From Rhodamnia argentea (lineage: Eukaryota; Streptophyta; Magnoliopsida; Myrtales; Myrtaceae), in the NCBI RefSeq assembly GCF_020921035.1, contig NC_063155.1:20603311-20667310 (forward strand): 64,000 bases of DNA, read 5' to 3'. The notes beneath the pieces were generated by a model, which saw only the letters and a program-made list of their open reading frames with translations, had not been told where the DNA came from and made no database searches. Shown piece after piece: positions 1 through 13,473 of the stretch (its first letter is position 1; each line of letters opens with the position of its first letter). Made by a program: the position numbers and the translations under genes.

Positions 1-1722
1 GATGAGTTCCGGAATCTTTTCTCCAGTAACACAAGAGTCAAGTGCCTGAGTGACGGTGGAATGTTCCTCGACGCGTAAGTACAGTCTCCCGACTTTTTTT
101 TTTGTCTCTAGTCTTGATAGATTTTCACTTTGCTACCGAATGCTTGTACTGATTGCGTTGCAAATTCCAGGATGGATGTGTCGGGGCGGCGCACTTTAAG
201 AAGAATGTTCAGAGGAGTGGTCAACCTACAGGTGCCCTTTTTGTGTTTCGGTTATCATTGCATCATACTGCTTTCCACTTTAAAGAGTGTCCTAACCATC
301 ATCATGTCTCAAGAAGAAAGCAGCTCTTTTTGCTGGTAAAATAGACTTATGCTCATGGACCGCAAACTTAGAAAGCCAGAGAGATGATTATCTGTGCTAA
401 AGAAATCGAAACTGAGATTGCGGAAAAAAGAGGGGGTGATTGTTTCCTCTTCCTGGAATTCTGGAACACGTCAAACTGTCAGATGGCTGTGATCTGTACT
501 CATACACAGTCCTGTGTTTTCTTTCATGATGCATCTTTAAGTTAATTGGACAGTACTCAGTGTCGGTGACATCATAATGAGGAAACATTGGCTTCCTGTG
601 TTTTTACAGGGAGTCCAAAAGAACCTACCATGGAGCTGTACCGACCGTCTGAATCCCACCTTGGTCATTTTCCGTCCCTAGTTTTACCGTACACGTTGGT
701 TCGGCGATTCCTATTCGTGATCCAGTCGTTCTTAAATGTTTCCCTCTTTTTTCAGTGTTTCTTTCCACAGCATCTGATTGGCACTGTCAGGACCCCGCTG
801 TTTCTCGTAAACGCAGCTTATGATACCTGGCAGGTACGTCCCAATTCAAAACAAGTTGTCCAATTCAGCCATACCTTTCTATCTGTGCTTGTTCTCTCTT
901 GCTTAATCCGTGGTCCGACATGCATCTTCTCACAGATGATTTGAGGACCAATTCATCAGGTTGCTATAGCTTTCTGCCTCCGATTGGACATGAAGTCCGA
1001 ATAACCAACTTTGGTTTCTTGAATGATGTTCGTTGGTTTAATCAGGTCTTGGCCAGTCTAGCTCCTCCATCGGCAGATCCTCGCGGCTACTGGAGCCAAT
1101 GCAGAAAGAACCATGCCTATTGTACCGCCCCTCAGATCAATTTTCTGCAAGGTCTGCCCTCATACCGTTATCTCCGTCCTTGCATTTTTGTGTCTTCCCC
1201 CCTTCATATGATGTCGGAAAAATGAATGCTTTCTAGTATGCATCATTTCAGCCGGCTTCAATTGCTTGAAGTACAATAACGAGAGCTCTGTTGCGTGATT
1301 TATCCGACAAAGCAGATTTTCGGTATCAAATGCTGAGAGCCCTTACCAGCTTCTCGAGGTCCAGCAAAAACGGGCTCTTCGTAAATTCTTGCTTCTCTCA
1401 TTGCCAGACCGAGAGGCAGGACACGTGGTTCGCCCCGAAGTCGCCCCACATTGGAAACAAGGTACTTCGACTCGTGATACGATTGCTCTTTGCTCAATTG
1501 CAGCATGTCCGCCTAACAAAATCACACGATCTGCTCACCAGCATCCCATTCTCGCCTCTTAGTTTCTAGATTATTAACCGTATTGTTCACGCATCGGGCG
1601 TTTCGTGGAAGCAGGGCATCGCAGAGTCGGTCGGGAACTGGTATTTCAATCGAGGCGGCGTCAAGGCTATCGACTGTCCATACCCTTGCGACAATACCTG
1701 CCATAATCTGGTGTTCCGCTGA
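1..1722 (+). CDS. Pectin acetylesterase (PAE/Notum family), 3' part only
   Basis: The 5' end lies outside the window. Seven exons join in frame: 1-74, 171-231, 610-663, 756-833, 1046-1151, 1316-1461 and 1615-1722 (TGA at 1720-1722), giving the last 208 residues of a family usually near 400 residues. The enzyme is known to remove acetyl groups from pectic homogalacturonan in the cell wall. Seen here are the family signatures [48 protein letters not shown] and [16 protein letters not shown], and a Cys-rich tail ending [14 protein letters not shown]. The Asp of NAAYDTWQ and the His of CFSHCQ are the expected catalytic acid and base. The Ser nucleophile should lie in the missing part. All introns are GT-AG, though the donors after 231 and 663 are weak (GTGCCC, GTCATT). 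No stop or frameshift is seen. Confidence 0.93.
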
Positions 1723-4709
1723 TCATCGAATCGCTAGCTGTCGGCGCTTCGACATGTCGTAACTCTCGATTTGACATCACTTCGAAACAACTGTACATCG
1801 CGAAAGAGAATAAGAGAGCTTGCTAAGAGGCAGGTTCAGTGATCAGCAAGCTGATGCATTGATTTGAACACTTCTTGTGATGAACACTAAGATTGTACTT
1901 TCAAATGACCTCTCCGGATTACTTATGAGCCCACTTTGAGTAATTCATGCTATAAGAATTTATTTATAATGAGTAATTTTTTTTATAACAAATTTTGAAA
2001 AACCAAAAAGAAAAAATAAAGCCAAAACACGTCATTCCTCTTCGTTTGCCCGAGATTCAAAATCGTCCATCTGTTTTTTTTTTTTTTTCAAAAAGGATGA
2101 TTACACCAATGATAATGTAATTTTTATTTTTGTGATAATTACAAAATTTGTTACAAAAGAGACAATTACACAATATTTAATTTGTTTAATATGATCCTTG
2201 AGGTTTTAGTACATGTTCAATATTATCTCCGAACTTTTAATTTGTTCAATTTGATGCCTCAACTTTTGATACATTATCAGAATAGTCCTTGTACTATGTC
2301 AAAATGTTTGATGTTGTCCTTGAAGTGGAATAATTACATTGCGCATTTTCATGTAGTCCAAAGATTAGATTGACCATGTACCAAAAATTGAAGGACCAAA
2401 TACAACAAATTAAAAGCTCATGAATCATATTGAACAAATTAAAAAGGTGTTACGACATTGCATATCAAATCAAAGTTAGGGATCTTTTGTGTCTGTTTTG
2501 CTGGAATTTCTCCGGAGCACACTATCTTTCACTGAAATTTGTTCTTCAGCATTAAGTGATAAAGGTCCTGTGGAGATCTTAGACAGCAAAGATCTAGATA
2601 ATCAGAAAATTAACACGTGAAATTTGCAAAGATTTCGATAGAAGTATACGAATATGGTCTCTGCCTGAGTTTAACTCAATGGAAAGGCTTAATAAGTACG
2701 ACTCAAAGGATATCGGTACATGGGAACTTGAAAGAAATTACACAAACGTAAATCAAACCCAAGTTTGACTCGAGAGGACACCTTGGTAAGCACAATTCAT
2801 CTCAAAAGATAACGAATCAAAAGTACCCAAAACTATTTCGAAGTTTAACTTAACGACAATGCCTAAATACGCATTGATAATATGCTAGAGTTTGACTCGA
2901 TAGTGTAAAATCTAAGATAAAGATAAACGTCGGAATTTGATTCGACGACGAGAATTTGAAAGCTACGGTTAATGAAAGTAAAATGCAGTGTGATAAGAAA
3001 AGATAGGATAAATTTTGTTGATTTATTTAGGAGCCTTCTTCTATGGATGCTTGGTGGTATTTATAATGATAAGAAAGGTAATTGCCCTTCGACGGTTATA
3101 GCTTTTGGTGTGTTGAATGATAGCTATCACGTTTATTGTTTCCCCCGAGCTCTCTTGACCAGTTCCTCAAATAGTTATTGGATTTGGGCATAGCACTGTT
3201 GATAACTTCAGACCTTTGCAGCAATTTTAACCCTTTTCTCGGACTTGTTGTGCCCATGTTCTCCATCTACGTATCTTTCGAAACGAATTTTCAATAACTG
3301 TCGACAGCGTCTAGGTTCTTGTATTGACTCAGCTCCTTCCTTTTCGTCCATGTACTCACGTCTTGCGCGCTTTAAGGATTCCCAATTCGTATTTTCAGAA
3401 AACTATCTATCGATCGATAACCGCTCTTCCGCTAAATAATTCAAGAGCAAATATTCATCTTTTCTAGCGCTCTTTGGAAAGTATTTGGATCTTAAGTAGG
3501 ATTTCCTTTTGGAATCGATGCTTGAAGTTTGCATATTCTGCTACTCTGGACACGTGGCATTGTTCTTCATCGGTCTTGGTGATTTGTTTAATGTTTCTCT
3601 ACTAATCGATATTTGTAAAGATCCTCACATGTTTTGCATATGACTTCCATGTTTCTCGCCACTGTCGAGGCGCTTGCTCCTCACATGTTTAGTGCGTGTG
3701 CCGATTTCCGACGTGCGTAGCACATTTATCGATGGATAGATTGTTTTGAGTGCCGACAGTATCATTTTCTCTTATAAAAACGATCTACCTACTTTTGAAA
3801 AGCTAAATATGGCCGCCGACATGCTAAGTTTGCAGTCAGAAAAGTTAAGGTGGCGATTTGTGAACACATGCATAGTTTTTTTCTAGATATATTTATTGCT
3901 GAAGCGGTTACACAAAATTAAACAATACAAAAGTATTACCTTGTTATAAAGTTGAAGCAAAAATTTAAGAAAAAAGTAAAAAAAGAAAATTAACGGAAGT
4001 GAGTACCACAATAATTCTCTCCACTCAATTGTGACCACTGCGGTCATGATCTCCCGTTCACGGTGGCCACCACGATAGAGAAACGGCAAAACGAGATCTA
4101 GATCTCAGGACGGATCCCATCTCCGAGGTGGCTACTGCGACAATAGCAACGGCCGATCTCAATGGCAGATCATTCAAAATTATTTATTTTTTCGTGGACA
4201 AGTGTGTAAAAGAGGAGATTTAGAAAAAGAAATGCAAAAATTATAATAGAAAGTGCGAGCAAAATCGATTAAACTCAGAATCGCTTTTTCAGTTAAAAGA
4301 AAGAGTCCAATTCAATGAGTTTAAGGCGTTTAAGTGACAAGTCCGTGGCAGTAAGTAGTAACTAGTAAAATCGGTCATTAGAATTTAGCACAGTGCCCAA
4401 AAAAAAAAAGCAGTGGTAATTTTTCGGAAAAACAAAGGGTTCATCTCTTAATAAAATAAAACATAGGGACTATTTCCGAATTTCGGAGAAATGTAAATTA
4501 GCCCGTGCTCCTTTTCACATCCTCCATCTTTCTCCTACTTGGGTAAAAGGCCACATTCTTACCCTAATTGCAGTTCCAGTCCCTCTGAAGTCCCAACTTC
4601 AAACTTGAAACCCCCGAGCTTCCGCGGAGATCCAACTCCATCTCCTCCGTCTTCCCAATTCTCTCTCTCTCTCTCTCTCTCTCTCGCCGACGAGACGAAG
4701 ACGACAACA
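1723..4709. other. Intergenic: PAE 3' flank and COG4 upstream region
   Basis: This AT-rich DNA holds no gene that I can support. Positions 2180-2460 contain phrases of the 'rest of the family' kind seen in dispersed plant repeats (alternating TTGAGGTTTTAGTACATG-like and complementary segments), so an old foldback repeat is likely there. Long A and T runs occur at 1977-2090 and 3960-3990. The last 200 bases are the presumed COG4 5' leader. Confidence 0.5.
4661..4685 (+). repeat. (TC)n microsatellite in COG4 5' leader
   Basis: An uninterrupted CT tract of about 25 bases ends 25 bases before the COG4 ATG. Pyrimidine tracts of this kind are common in plant 5' UTRs. Confidence 0.9.
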
Positions 4710-7700
4710 ATGGCGTCGCCTCTCTCCCTCGCCCCGCTCGAGGAGCCTCCGGAGGACGCGCTCTCCTCGTCCTCCATCCACTTCGGCACCCCCGAGGCCC
4801 TCGCCCACGTCCGGACCCTCACCGACGTCGGGGCCATGACCCGCCTCCTCCACGAGTGCATCGCCTACCAGCGGGCCCTCGACCTCGACCTCGACTCCCT
4901 CCTCTCCCGCCGCGCCGACCTCGACCGCCACCTCCTCCACCTCCAGAAGTCCTCCCAAGTCCTCGACATCGTCAGGTCCGACTCCGACCACATGCTCTCC
5001 AACGTCCGCTCCACCTCCCTCCTCGCCGACCAGGTCAGCGGCAAGGTCCGCGAGCTCGATCTCGCCCAGTCCCGCGTCAACTCCACGCTCCTCCACCTTG
5101 ACGCCATCGTGGAGAGGAACGAGTGCATCGAGGGGGCGAGGAAGGCGCTGGACCACGAGGACTACGAGTCCGCCGCCAAGTGCGTCGAGAGGTTCCTCCA
5201 GATCGATGCCAAGTATGGGCGGGATCCGCGCGGGTGGGACCAGATGATGGCCTCCAAGAAGCAGCTCGAGGGGATCGTGAGGAAGCGGCTGGCTGCCGCG
5301 GTGGATCAGCGGGATCACGCCACGGTTCTACGCTTCATTCGGCTCTATTGCCCGCTGGGGTTGGAGGACGAAGGGCTTCAGGCGTACGTTGGCTATTTGA
5401 AGAAGGTGATTGGGATGCGATCAAGGATCGAGTTCGAGCAATTGGTGGAATTGACGCACGATCAGCACAACAATCAGGTTAACTTTGTCGGGTGTTTGAC
5501 CAATTTGTTTAAGGATATTGTATTGGCAATCGAGGAGAACAATGAGGTTTTGAAGAGTCTTTGCGGAGAGGATGGTATTGTGTACGCTATCTGCGAGCTC
5601 CAAGAGGAGTGTGATTCGCGGGGTTTGCTGGTTTTGAAGAAGTATATGGAATATAGGAAATTGGGGAAGATATCTTCTGAGATCAATGCACAAAACATGA
5701 ACTTGCTTGCTGTTGGAGCTCCGCAAGGGCCGGATCCCAGAGAGATTGAGTTGTATTTGGAGGAGATATTGTCCCTTATGCAATTGGGCGAGGATTACAC
5801 TGAATTCATGCTTTCGAAGATCAAGGGGTTGACTTCAGTTGATCCCGACTTGCTGCCACGGGCAACAAAGGCATTTAGGAGTGGGAGCTTTAGTAAAGTC
5901 GTTCAAGAAATCACCGGGTATTATGTCATTCTAGAGGGCTTCTTCATGGTAGAGAATGTGAGGAAGGCTATCAGCATAGATGAGCATGTTCCTGATAGCC
6001 TTACCTCTTCTATGGTCGACGATGTGTTCTATGTTCTTCAGAGCTGCTTGAGAAGAGCCATTTCAACTTCGAATATCAGCTCTGTTGTGGCAGTTTTGAG
6101 CGGGGCCTCTAGTTTGTTGAGCAATGAGTACCATGAAGCTTTGCAATTGAGGATGAGAGAGCCCAACCTTGGTGCTAAGCTTTTCCTGGGTGGTGTTGGC
6201 GTGCAGAAAACTGGTACCGAAATAGCAACGGCCTTGAATAATATGGATGTAAGCGGCGAATACGTTGTCAAGCTTAAGCATGAGGTTGAAGAGCAATGTG
6301 CACAGGTAATTTGCAGATGTAATATGTGTCCACTTACTGTTTAGTAATGATATTTTCTAATGAAAATTGAGCAATAGAATAAGTTCAGTCTTTAAGTGAT
6401 AATAAAAGAGTGACATCTGGATAGACCAGAATGTTTATCACATGTAGAAAGAGAGACATTGAAACAAATAAAACTTTTGGCCCGTAGTTGTATAAGGTAC
6501 TGATGTGTTCTGGATGTCGACTCGCTTCTTTGTTTAATTACATTAATATGATGCTTTTTTCTAATATGGCGATGTCTCTCTAGTTGCTTGGGGGGCTGCG
6601 AAGCTTGGCATATTTCCCTCCGATTTTAATGTTCGAGGGAGCTGTTAATATTTTATGTCGGTTCTCTAATTCCTCTGTTCTGTTTCATGTAGTATGGTGC
6701 ATTGCTTTCAATTAGGATTAAACCATTAAAGACTTCGTTAAGATCTAAAAGAATCTTTCGTGAAATGGTTTGATGTTGAGTTCAGATATAGCCTTTACAA
6801 GATTTTGTAACCATGGAATATGGTGGAAGCTGTCATAGTTCCTCTTCTTGAGGTTTCAGATGAGATGGAGCAGCTTTAAAACGTATATTATGTTTGTATC
6901 AGGGACACATCCTTTGGTCTTAGAGAAGAGATATATCTTCTTTTATAATTCATGGAATTTGCATGTTGCGGATGTGAGATAACTAAGTAAATGTGGGTAC
7001 AACTTACCTGGGCATGTTATAATTGATCAAATAGATGCAGAAATAGACTATGCATGTAGTAGTTTCTTTAGTTAGTCAAATGGTGTATTTAGATGTCTAC
7101 TGCTACCACTTCCTATCATTTTAAGAGGCTTGTATGATGATTGATAAAACTTGAATTCCTGATTCGGCCCTGACCTGAAGAGAAATGTTGATGATTGCAC
7201 ATATCATATTCATGGGGCTTTTGCGAGAAGTTTAGATGTTGCTATTTCTGCGAGTTAGGGTTGGAGGAAAGCATGAAGTTCAGTGCACAACTGCTGTCAT
7301 TATGTCAGTGTTTGCTTGAGGGAGTTTTTTGTGGAGAACTAGATAATGATATACGCGGTTTCTGCAACTAGTTCGGGGAAGCTGTTTCAGTTGGTGGGGT
7401 CACAGACCAGGTGTTAGACTGGTCTGGTTAGAGTAGTGGTCCTAGTGGAGTATGGAGGCAGCTTTGCCGAAGAACCGGATTGAGCTGGTTTTACCTGAGG
7501 TTCAACTGTTGAAGCAGACAGTTTGTAGAGTCTTTAGACCTGCATCGACCTGGTTTGGTTGGACTGATTGGTGAAAGTTATTTGTATGAGCTGCTATATG
7601 GAATTGAACCTGTTGCCAAGGCTTGCAGAAGTCTTGAGGTTTGAGCTGCTGAAGAGACCAGGCCAGTAGGAAGCAGCTTGGAGTTAAAGCTAGTGAGCAA

Positions 7701-9532
7701 GTGGCATAGACTTGTTTTATAAACATGGCCAAATATTGTGGGGGTGATGCTTCTCATACCGGAAGGGGCGGCGAAACTTATATTAATGTGTTTGCTGAGA
7801 TTATATATCACAGTAACAAATGCTTTATAAAATCACCAGTTGACCTGGTGGTTCCAATCTGCCCTACCGTTTGAGCTTCCATCGGTCACTTGATAGGGTC
7901 TTTCATTCATCCACTTTTAAGAACACTGGTGATATGTTGAGCAGTAGTTTGGTGGCTTAGTTTTTCAGGAATTTTGAAAGTGTTGTGTATGTCTTACCTA
8001 TAAGATTTGTTTAGATCATTACTAGGACTGCCGTGTCTTTATATTTGTGGCATTCATGCATTGTACTATAATTTTTTATCCTATCAAGGCCTTAATGTGT
8101 GGACCAAATGGAGAGTTTCATGAATATACAACTTTGAAAATCTGTCTATGTGCGCCATTTCAGTGGTAAACAACACTATTCACTGGTTTGAAGGCCTTCT
8201 TATTCTTCTCCTTCTTTTGGTGTTCTTCTTAAACGGGTGACATAGGTCTGTCAGTACGTCGCAGTAGCAATGGCGATATTCAAACTTTTGTTTTCTTTTC
8301 CTTCTGCTGTGCCGATCTTCTCTATCATTGTTGTGAATTAGCTCTTTTCTCCCCTTTTTATGTACTGGTGGCTCGAAGTTGCTGACTGAACCTCTTCCTT
8401 CGGATGTCCAATTTTAGCACTCTATTGGTAATATTTGTTTTGTTTAAGGTCCTTGCGGCTTTATGTCAAACGAATTGACTGTTGCTATTGCTGATTTCTT
8501 GGAATTCTGATGAGTTGGTGGTTGTCGCACCAAGCTGTTGTAGCTAGCTTGAACAGTATGGTGAGCTGTGACAATGCATGTAAATAGTTATCCAAGATTT
8601 GGTTTTCTTATTTGATGGACTGAGCAGCACTATTGAACTTTTAAGCTTTATTGTTTAGGTAACTATGCTAAACTTGAAAATTTGCAGTCTGACATTTTGA
8701 ATTGGTCGAACTCTCAATTGGATCCCTGAAAACATTAACTTGCTTGCCCAGTTTAAAGACTTTTGATTGCTATTTTGAATCACCATGACATGTGTAGCAT
8801 CATATTATATTTTTTCTTTGCATTTTGCATGGCTTCACGATTCTTGAGGTTGACTGGTATCTCGGTTTAATGGTTCTTGAAATATAAATTATCTTGTGAC
8901 AGGTATTTCCTGCTCCTGCTGATAGAGAAAGAGTGAAATCTTGTTTATCTGAGCTTGGTGAGATGAGCACCACTTTCAAGCAAGCTCTGAATGGTGGGAT
9001 GGAGCAACTGGTAGCTACTGTGACACCGCGGATCCGTCCAGTGCTAGATAGTGTGGCGACTATCAGTTACGAGTTGTCGGAGGCTGAATATGCCGACAAT
9101 GAGATAAATGATCCCTGGGTGCAGAGGTTGCTCCATGCCGTAGAGACCAACGTGGCATGGCTCCAGCCATTGATGACTGCCAACAACTATGACTCATTCG
9201 TGCATTTGGTTATTGACTTCATTGTGAAGAGACTTGAAGTGATCATGATGCAGAAGAGATTCAGTCAGCTTGGAGGTCTTCAGCTCGACAGAGATGCAAG
9301 GGCACTTGTAAGTCATTTCTCTAGCATGACCCAAAGAACCGTCAGGGATAAGTTTGCGCGTCTGACTCAGATGGCTACGATCCTTAATCTGGAGAAGGTT
9401 TCAGAGATTCTAGATTTCTGGGGTGAGAATTCGGGACCAATGACTTGGAGGTTAACTCCAGCTGAGGTGAGGCGAGTATTGGGGTTGAGGGTGGACTTCA
9501 AACCGGAGGCAATAGCTGCTCTGAAGTTGTAA
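4710..9532 (+). CDS. COG4: Conserved oligomeric Golgi complex subunit 4
   Basis: Two exons, 4710-6305 and 8903-9532, are joined by a 2.6-kb GT-AG intron and encode 741 residues, close to the roughly 740 of plant COG4. COG4 is a lobe A subunit of the eight-subunit COG tether that acts in retrograde vesicle traffic within the Golgi. The N-terminal part has LTDVGAMTRLLHECIAYQR and VRELDLAQSRVN, and the middle has NQVNFVGCLTNLFKDIV and EDGIVYAICELQEECDSRG. The C-terminal exon has DPWVQRLLHAVETN, IVKRLEVIMMQKRFSQLGG and GPMTWRLTPAEVRRVLGLRV, a tail conserved to animals. I chose the ATG at 4710 because the open frame upstream has no other ATG and the protein then starts just before the conserved block. 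Codon use is odd: from 4710 to about 5330 nearly every codon ends in C or G, then use turns AT-rich within the same exon. Confidence 0.96.
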
Positions 9533-9896
9533 TTGTCAGGTAATATTCGAAATGCTTATGGCGACCGACTTGTTACAGCAAACACTACATGAATTTAATT
9601 GAAAATAGATGCAGTGCATCTTCGTCTTTGTATGAAGTTGGATTCTCATGAGATTAGACGCCGATGAGGACCAATACATAGAAGTCCATCTGGTTGGTGG
9701 AGTTGTGGTCTCGGGGTGACTATGAAATGGTGCATCATGCGTGCTTTGTTACAGATACTATTTGACATATGATAAGTGTGTGTGGGAAAAGAGAAATAGG
9801 GGTCCGGGTCTAATAGCTCCTACTGCATCATCCCGAGAAACCAAGTCTCGGGACAACTAGTTATTAGAAACCGGCAATGCTTTGTTGAGCAATTCA

Positions 9897-10157
9897 GGGC
9901 TTGTTTGGTAACAATTCTATTCCTAGAAGCAATTTCTAAGCAGAAACGATTTTTTCTAATTATGTTATCGGGAACAGAAAAGTAGATTTTTTTTGCTTTT
10001 TGTTTCTATTTCAAGTCTGTTTCCTGACCACCGATCCATTCCCAGGAACATGAAAACTAACTGACGATGACGTTACAAAACAAAATTTTGATCTTTTTCT
10101 GTTCTCAGAAATAAAAGAACAATAATTAGAGAAATAGGGGCGTTACCAAACAAACCC
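9897..10157. mobile_element. Tourist-like MITE (PIF/Harbinger type)
   Basis: The ends are inverted copies of GGGCTTGTTTGGTAAC, with one mismatch in the right end, about 261 bp apart, and there is no open frame. A GG(G)C-TTGTTTGG terminus is typical of Tourist MITEs. The right flank is TTA, the preferred target of that superfamily, but the left flank is TCA, so the target duplication is imperfect or mutated. Confidence 0.6.
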
Positions 10158-12362
10158 TTAGCGACCGGTGCTTCCCAGTTACGCATGCGGAGTTGTAGTC
10201 ATAGTGTGACTATGAAATGATGTATCATGTGTATCATTTGACATATGATAAAGAGCGAGGGAGAAAGGTAACAGGAATCGTGGTCTAATATCTCCTCCTG
10301 CGAGCACCGTAATAGGTTATGAACTTATGATAGACATCTAATGTGATAGCCTCTATTGTAACCAAATATATCATAAAGTGTTCTCTTGTCTCCCAATTAC
10401 AGTCAATGTTTATTTGAATTGCCCGGTTGCAACTGGTAGACGAAAAGAAAAGAACTATTGTGATCAGGAGAAGTAAACACCTCGTATGTCGAATGAAACA
10501 ACCACAGGTTGACGAATGTGATCCTTAAGTTTATTGTTGAGTGACATACCCGTTGGCTCAGATCTGGGATATACCGATCTAAATTGTGCACATGTAGTGC
10601 CCCGCAAAGCCCGCTGCCAATAAGAAGCTGTAAATGTTAGTCGCGGTTCAGGTCTGTATGGTATCCAAACATGTGTTAGTTCGAGGTGCCATAAGGTTTA
10701 TCTACCGGCAAGATACTACGTACAGAAACTTGAGACGAGATTCGTAGCTAACACTCAATATAGATCGAGAGGTTAACCACTCCACTGGATCCTTTATGGT
10801 CCGATTAGAACTAATCTATACTAGAGTTCTTTGACTAATTAAGCGCCGAACCAGATGGACCCGACCGATCTGGCAAAGTGGCATTGGACAAGCTTCTTTA
10901 TTGTCCTGTGAATTGAGTGCGGCAGCCAAGGAGATTTAAAGACAAATTGTCTAGTCGTACTACATTTTTTTTTGGTATGGAAGTCAACCTTCCCGCACGT
11001 CCTGTCCACAACGATTCCCTCTCGTCATTTTCAAAATTTCATGTTGGCCACTGGAAAATTTTCTATGAAGTAAAACATGTTAAAGATTCATGGCCCAATA
11101 ATGCAGTTCACTATATATATATATAGAGGGTACACGTGTCGCCCTCTCCAGAGCTCTTCCTCCATTCAGTTTTCTCTTTTGGCTATTCTTCTTCTTTCTC
11201 AATTTTTCTTTACCCTCCTTTTTCCATTTGCTCTTCTTTTGTTCCCTCTCTTTTTCAAACTATTGGTATTTAACTATTCACTCTATTTATCAAATATTTA
11301 TCAAGGTCATAATCTCACATAAGTTGTAACATGATAAAAAAGTTGGACTTGCGTTATATAGGGAAATAATATATATAAAAGCCGTAATCGTATTGTAATT
11401 AAGTCGTAAATTTTTTGATAATTTATTAATGTAGTTATTCCGATCGATTTTGCTCGGAAATCACTAACGTGGACATCGGATGTTCTCGTGGCACAATCAA
11501 CGTTCATGCAACTCAATTTAGTCATAAACCTTTTGACAATTTGTCAATGCAATCCTTTCGAGTAAATTGTCAAAGGTTTATAACCAAATTGACCATATTG
11601 TAAGGTTTAGGATTGAAATTACATCCGTACAAATAGATTTAAGATTTTTTTGGTAGTTTTTCCATGATTTAGAAGTGTTGAAATTTATCTAAGTCCTAAG
11701 AAAAATTATTCATATGTTTTTTGTAGGTTCAATTTATTCAACAAACCAAAAAAGCATGTGTGATTAAAGATTTGCTATCATTCGCTAAATTGGTTGTAGA
11801 CTTGTAGTGATGTAGATGTTCCCTTGTTCAATCATCGATAGCCTTTCCATTATCGGATCAGAGAAGGGGAGTCAGTTTGATGTGTGAAAATCGGAAAAGC
11901 TCATCGATCATAAAAGTTAACCTCCAATTATTGCAACATTATATTGTTTTTATAATAGTACGAGAATGAGTTCACTTAAGAACAAGCTCTCTAACCGGTT
12001 CAAGTTACTTATGTCACCCAAAAGAAGAAATTACCACATGTACAGTAAAATCTTGGAAGTGTCACGTTTTGGCACAAAGAATAAACCAAGCAATTCCTGC
12101 TATAGAAAGAGCCAGTAAGGACAAAATAGAGCCGCCCCTTACTTTTGGTTGGATCTTTCTTGGTCGATTCTTCTTGCTCTTGATGTCCCCCCAATTTTCA
12201 CCCCCATGAAGATAATGTTACCACGCATGGGAAGCTGAAAGGATATGGAATGTATGGCTGTCAATAGATGAAATGTCACCATACAAGTAACAGAAAAAAG
12301 AACAAGAAAAAAAAAAAATAACTAAGATGTTCCTTTTGTTCGTAGGCATTTGAGTTTGAATT

Positions 12363-12869
12363 AGAGTTAATATCACGAAAAATCCTAAACTAATATATCC
12401 GTAACAAATTTATCTGAAATTATTTTTTTGACCACCAAAATCCCAAATTGATATGCTTGTGAAAAATTTTCTTCAAATTATTTTTTTGACTATCAAAAAC
12501 CCTAAATTGGTACAACTGCGACAAATTTATCCATAACTAATTTTTTTATTACAAAAAATTCTAAACCTGGTACACATATGATAAATTTACCTTCTATTAG
12601 TTTCTGTTAAATTGAGTTAATACTACAAAAAATTCCAAATTGATATACATGTAGCAAAAAGAGGGTAACGTGTACACCCCATAATTGTCACGTGTCATCG
12701 AGTGATAAAATTTAACAAAAACTAACGGAGTGTAAATTTGTCATAGTTGTATCGATTTAGAATAAATTTGTCATAGATATATTAGTTTGGGGTTCTTGAT
12801 GGTAAAAAAAATAATTTGAGGTAAATTTATCACGGGTGTACCGGTTTGGATTTTTTGTGGTATTAATTC
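12363..12869. mobile_element. Foldback MITE, family 1, copy a (507 bp)
   Basis: The two halves are inverted copies of each other. The left arm starts AGAGTTAATATCACGAAAAA and the right arm, read on the other strand, starts GAATTAATACCACAAAAAAT. Both continue with the same phrases (TTTATC, TTTTTTTGACCA, AAATT-GTACAC). The 8-bp flanks are TTTGAATT at 12355-12362 and TTTGAACT at 12870-12877, one mismatch apart, which fits an 8-bp target duplication. There is no coding capacity. Confidence 0.75.
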
Positions 12870-13473
12870 TTTGAACTATCTATCGGGACTACTTTAGTAG
12901 GTACGGTGTATAAAGACTGAGAAAATGTATATACATTGCTCAGAAAACTCGATTTTCACGACACTATGATATCTTATTTGTGAAAAACGAAGAAAAAAGT
13001 ACTTCACAGAGGAGGGAAAAAAAAAATTCACGCAATGTTTAGAACATATAAAGAGGGATTATTAGATGGGCAAAAATAGAAAGGACCTACGTCGGCATTT
13101 CTAGTTATAAATCAAACAATTAAGGTAGGAATCATGACGGCAACACATGTTGGTAGAAGTTGCACACGAAAAGTGTTAGTGAGGTGAGAAACTATTATTG
13201 CCACAATATATTGTGCAAAATATTAATAACCTCCATGATTGCATGAAAATGAAACATGAAGATGAACATGGCCCGCATTTTTGCACGAATAATGATTCAA
13301 TTTCGACTTAATCACGTCGGATCCAAGGTCGTGTTCGAATCGTACTATCGTATCGTATTAGAGATTGCTGCTCCTGAGGAATAGTCAGCCAAAGAAGCCT
13401 CTTATTTCACATTTGTCCCACCCAAAATTAAAAATCTGTCAACTACATTGGCTACACAAGTTAATTACAAAGC

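Larger units (their letters stand above)
9533..13473. other. Intergenic with small transposons
   Basis: This lies between the 3' ends of COG4 (+) and the MYB gene (-). It contains a Tourist-like element near 9.9-10.2 kb and a foldback element near 12.4-12.9 kb, listed separately. The rest is AT-rich with a pyrimidine-rich block (11140-11270) and an (AT)n tract near 11107-11126. I see no gene. Confidence 0.55.

Noticed and set aside
4539..4709. Possible 57-residue N-terminal extension of COG4
   Set aside because: The frame is open but has no ATG (it would need TTG), and it encodes the CT microsatellite as Ser-Leu repeats.
4599..5318. Long minus-strand frame of 239 codons opposite COG4
   Set aside because: It is a by-product of the GC-rich, stop-poor 5' part of COG4; its product is low-complexity Gly/Val/Glu.
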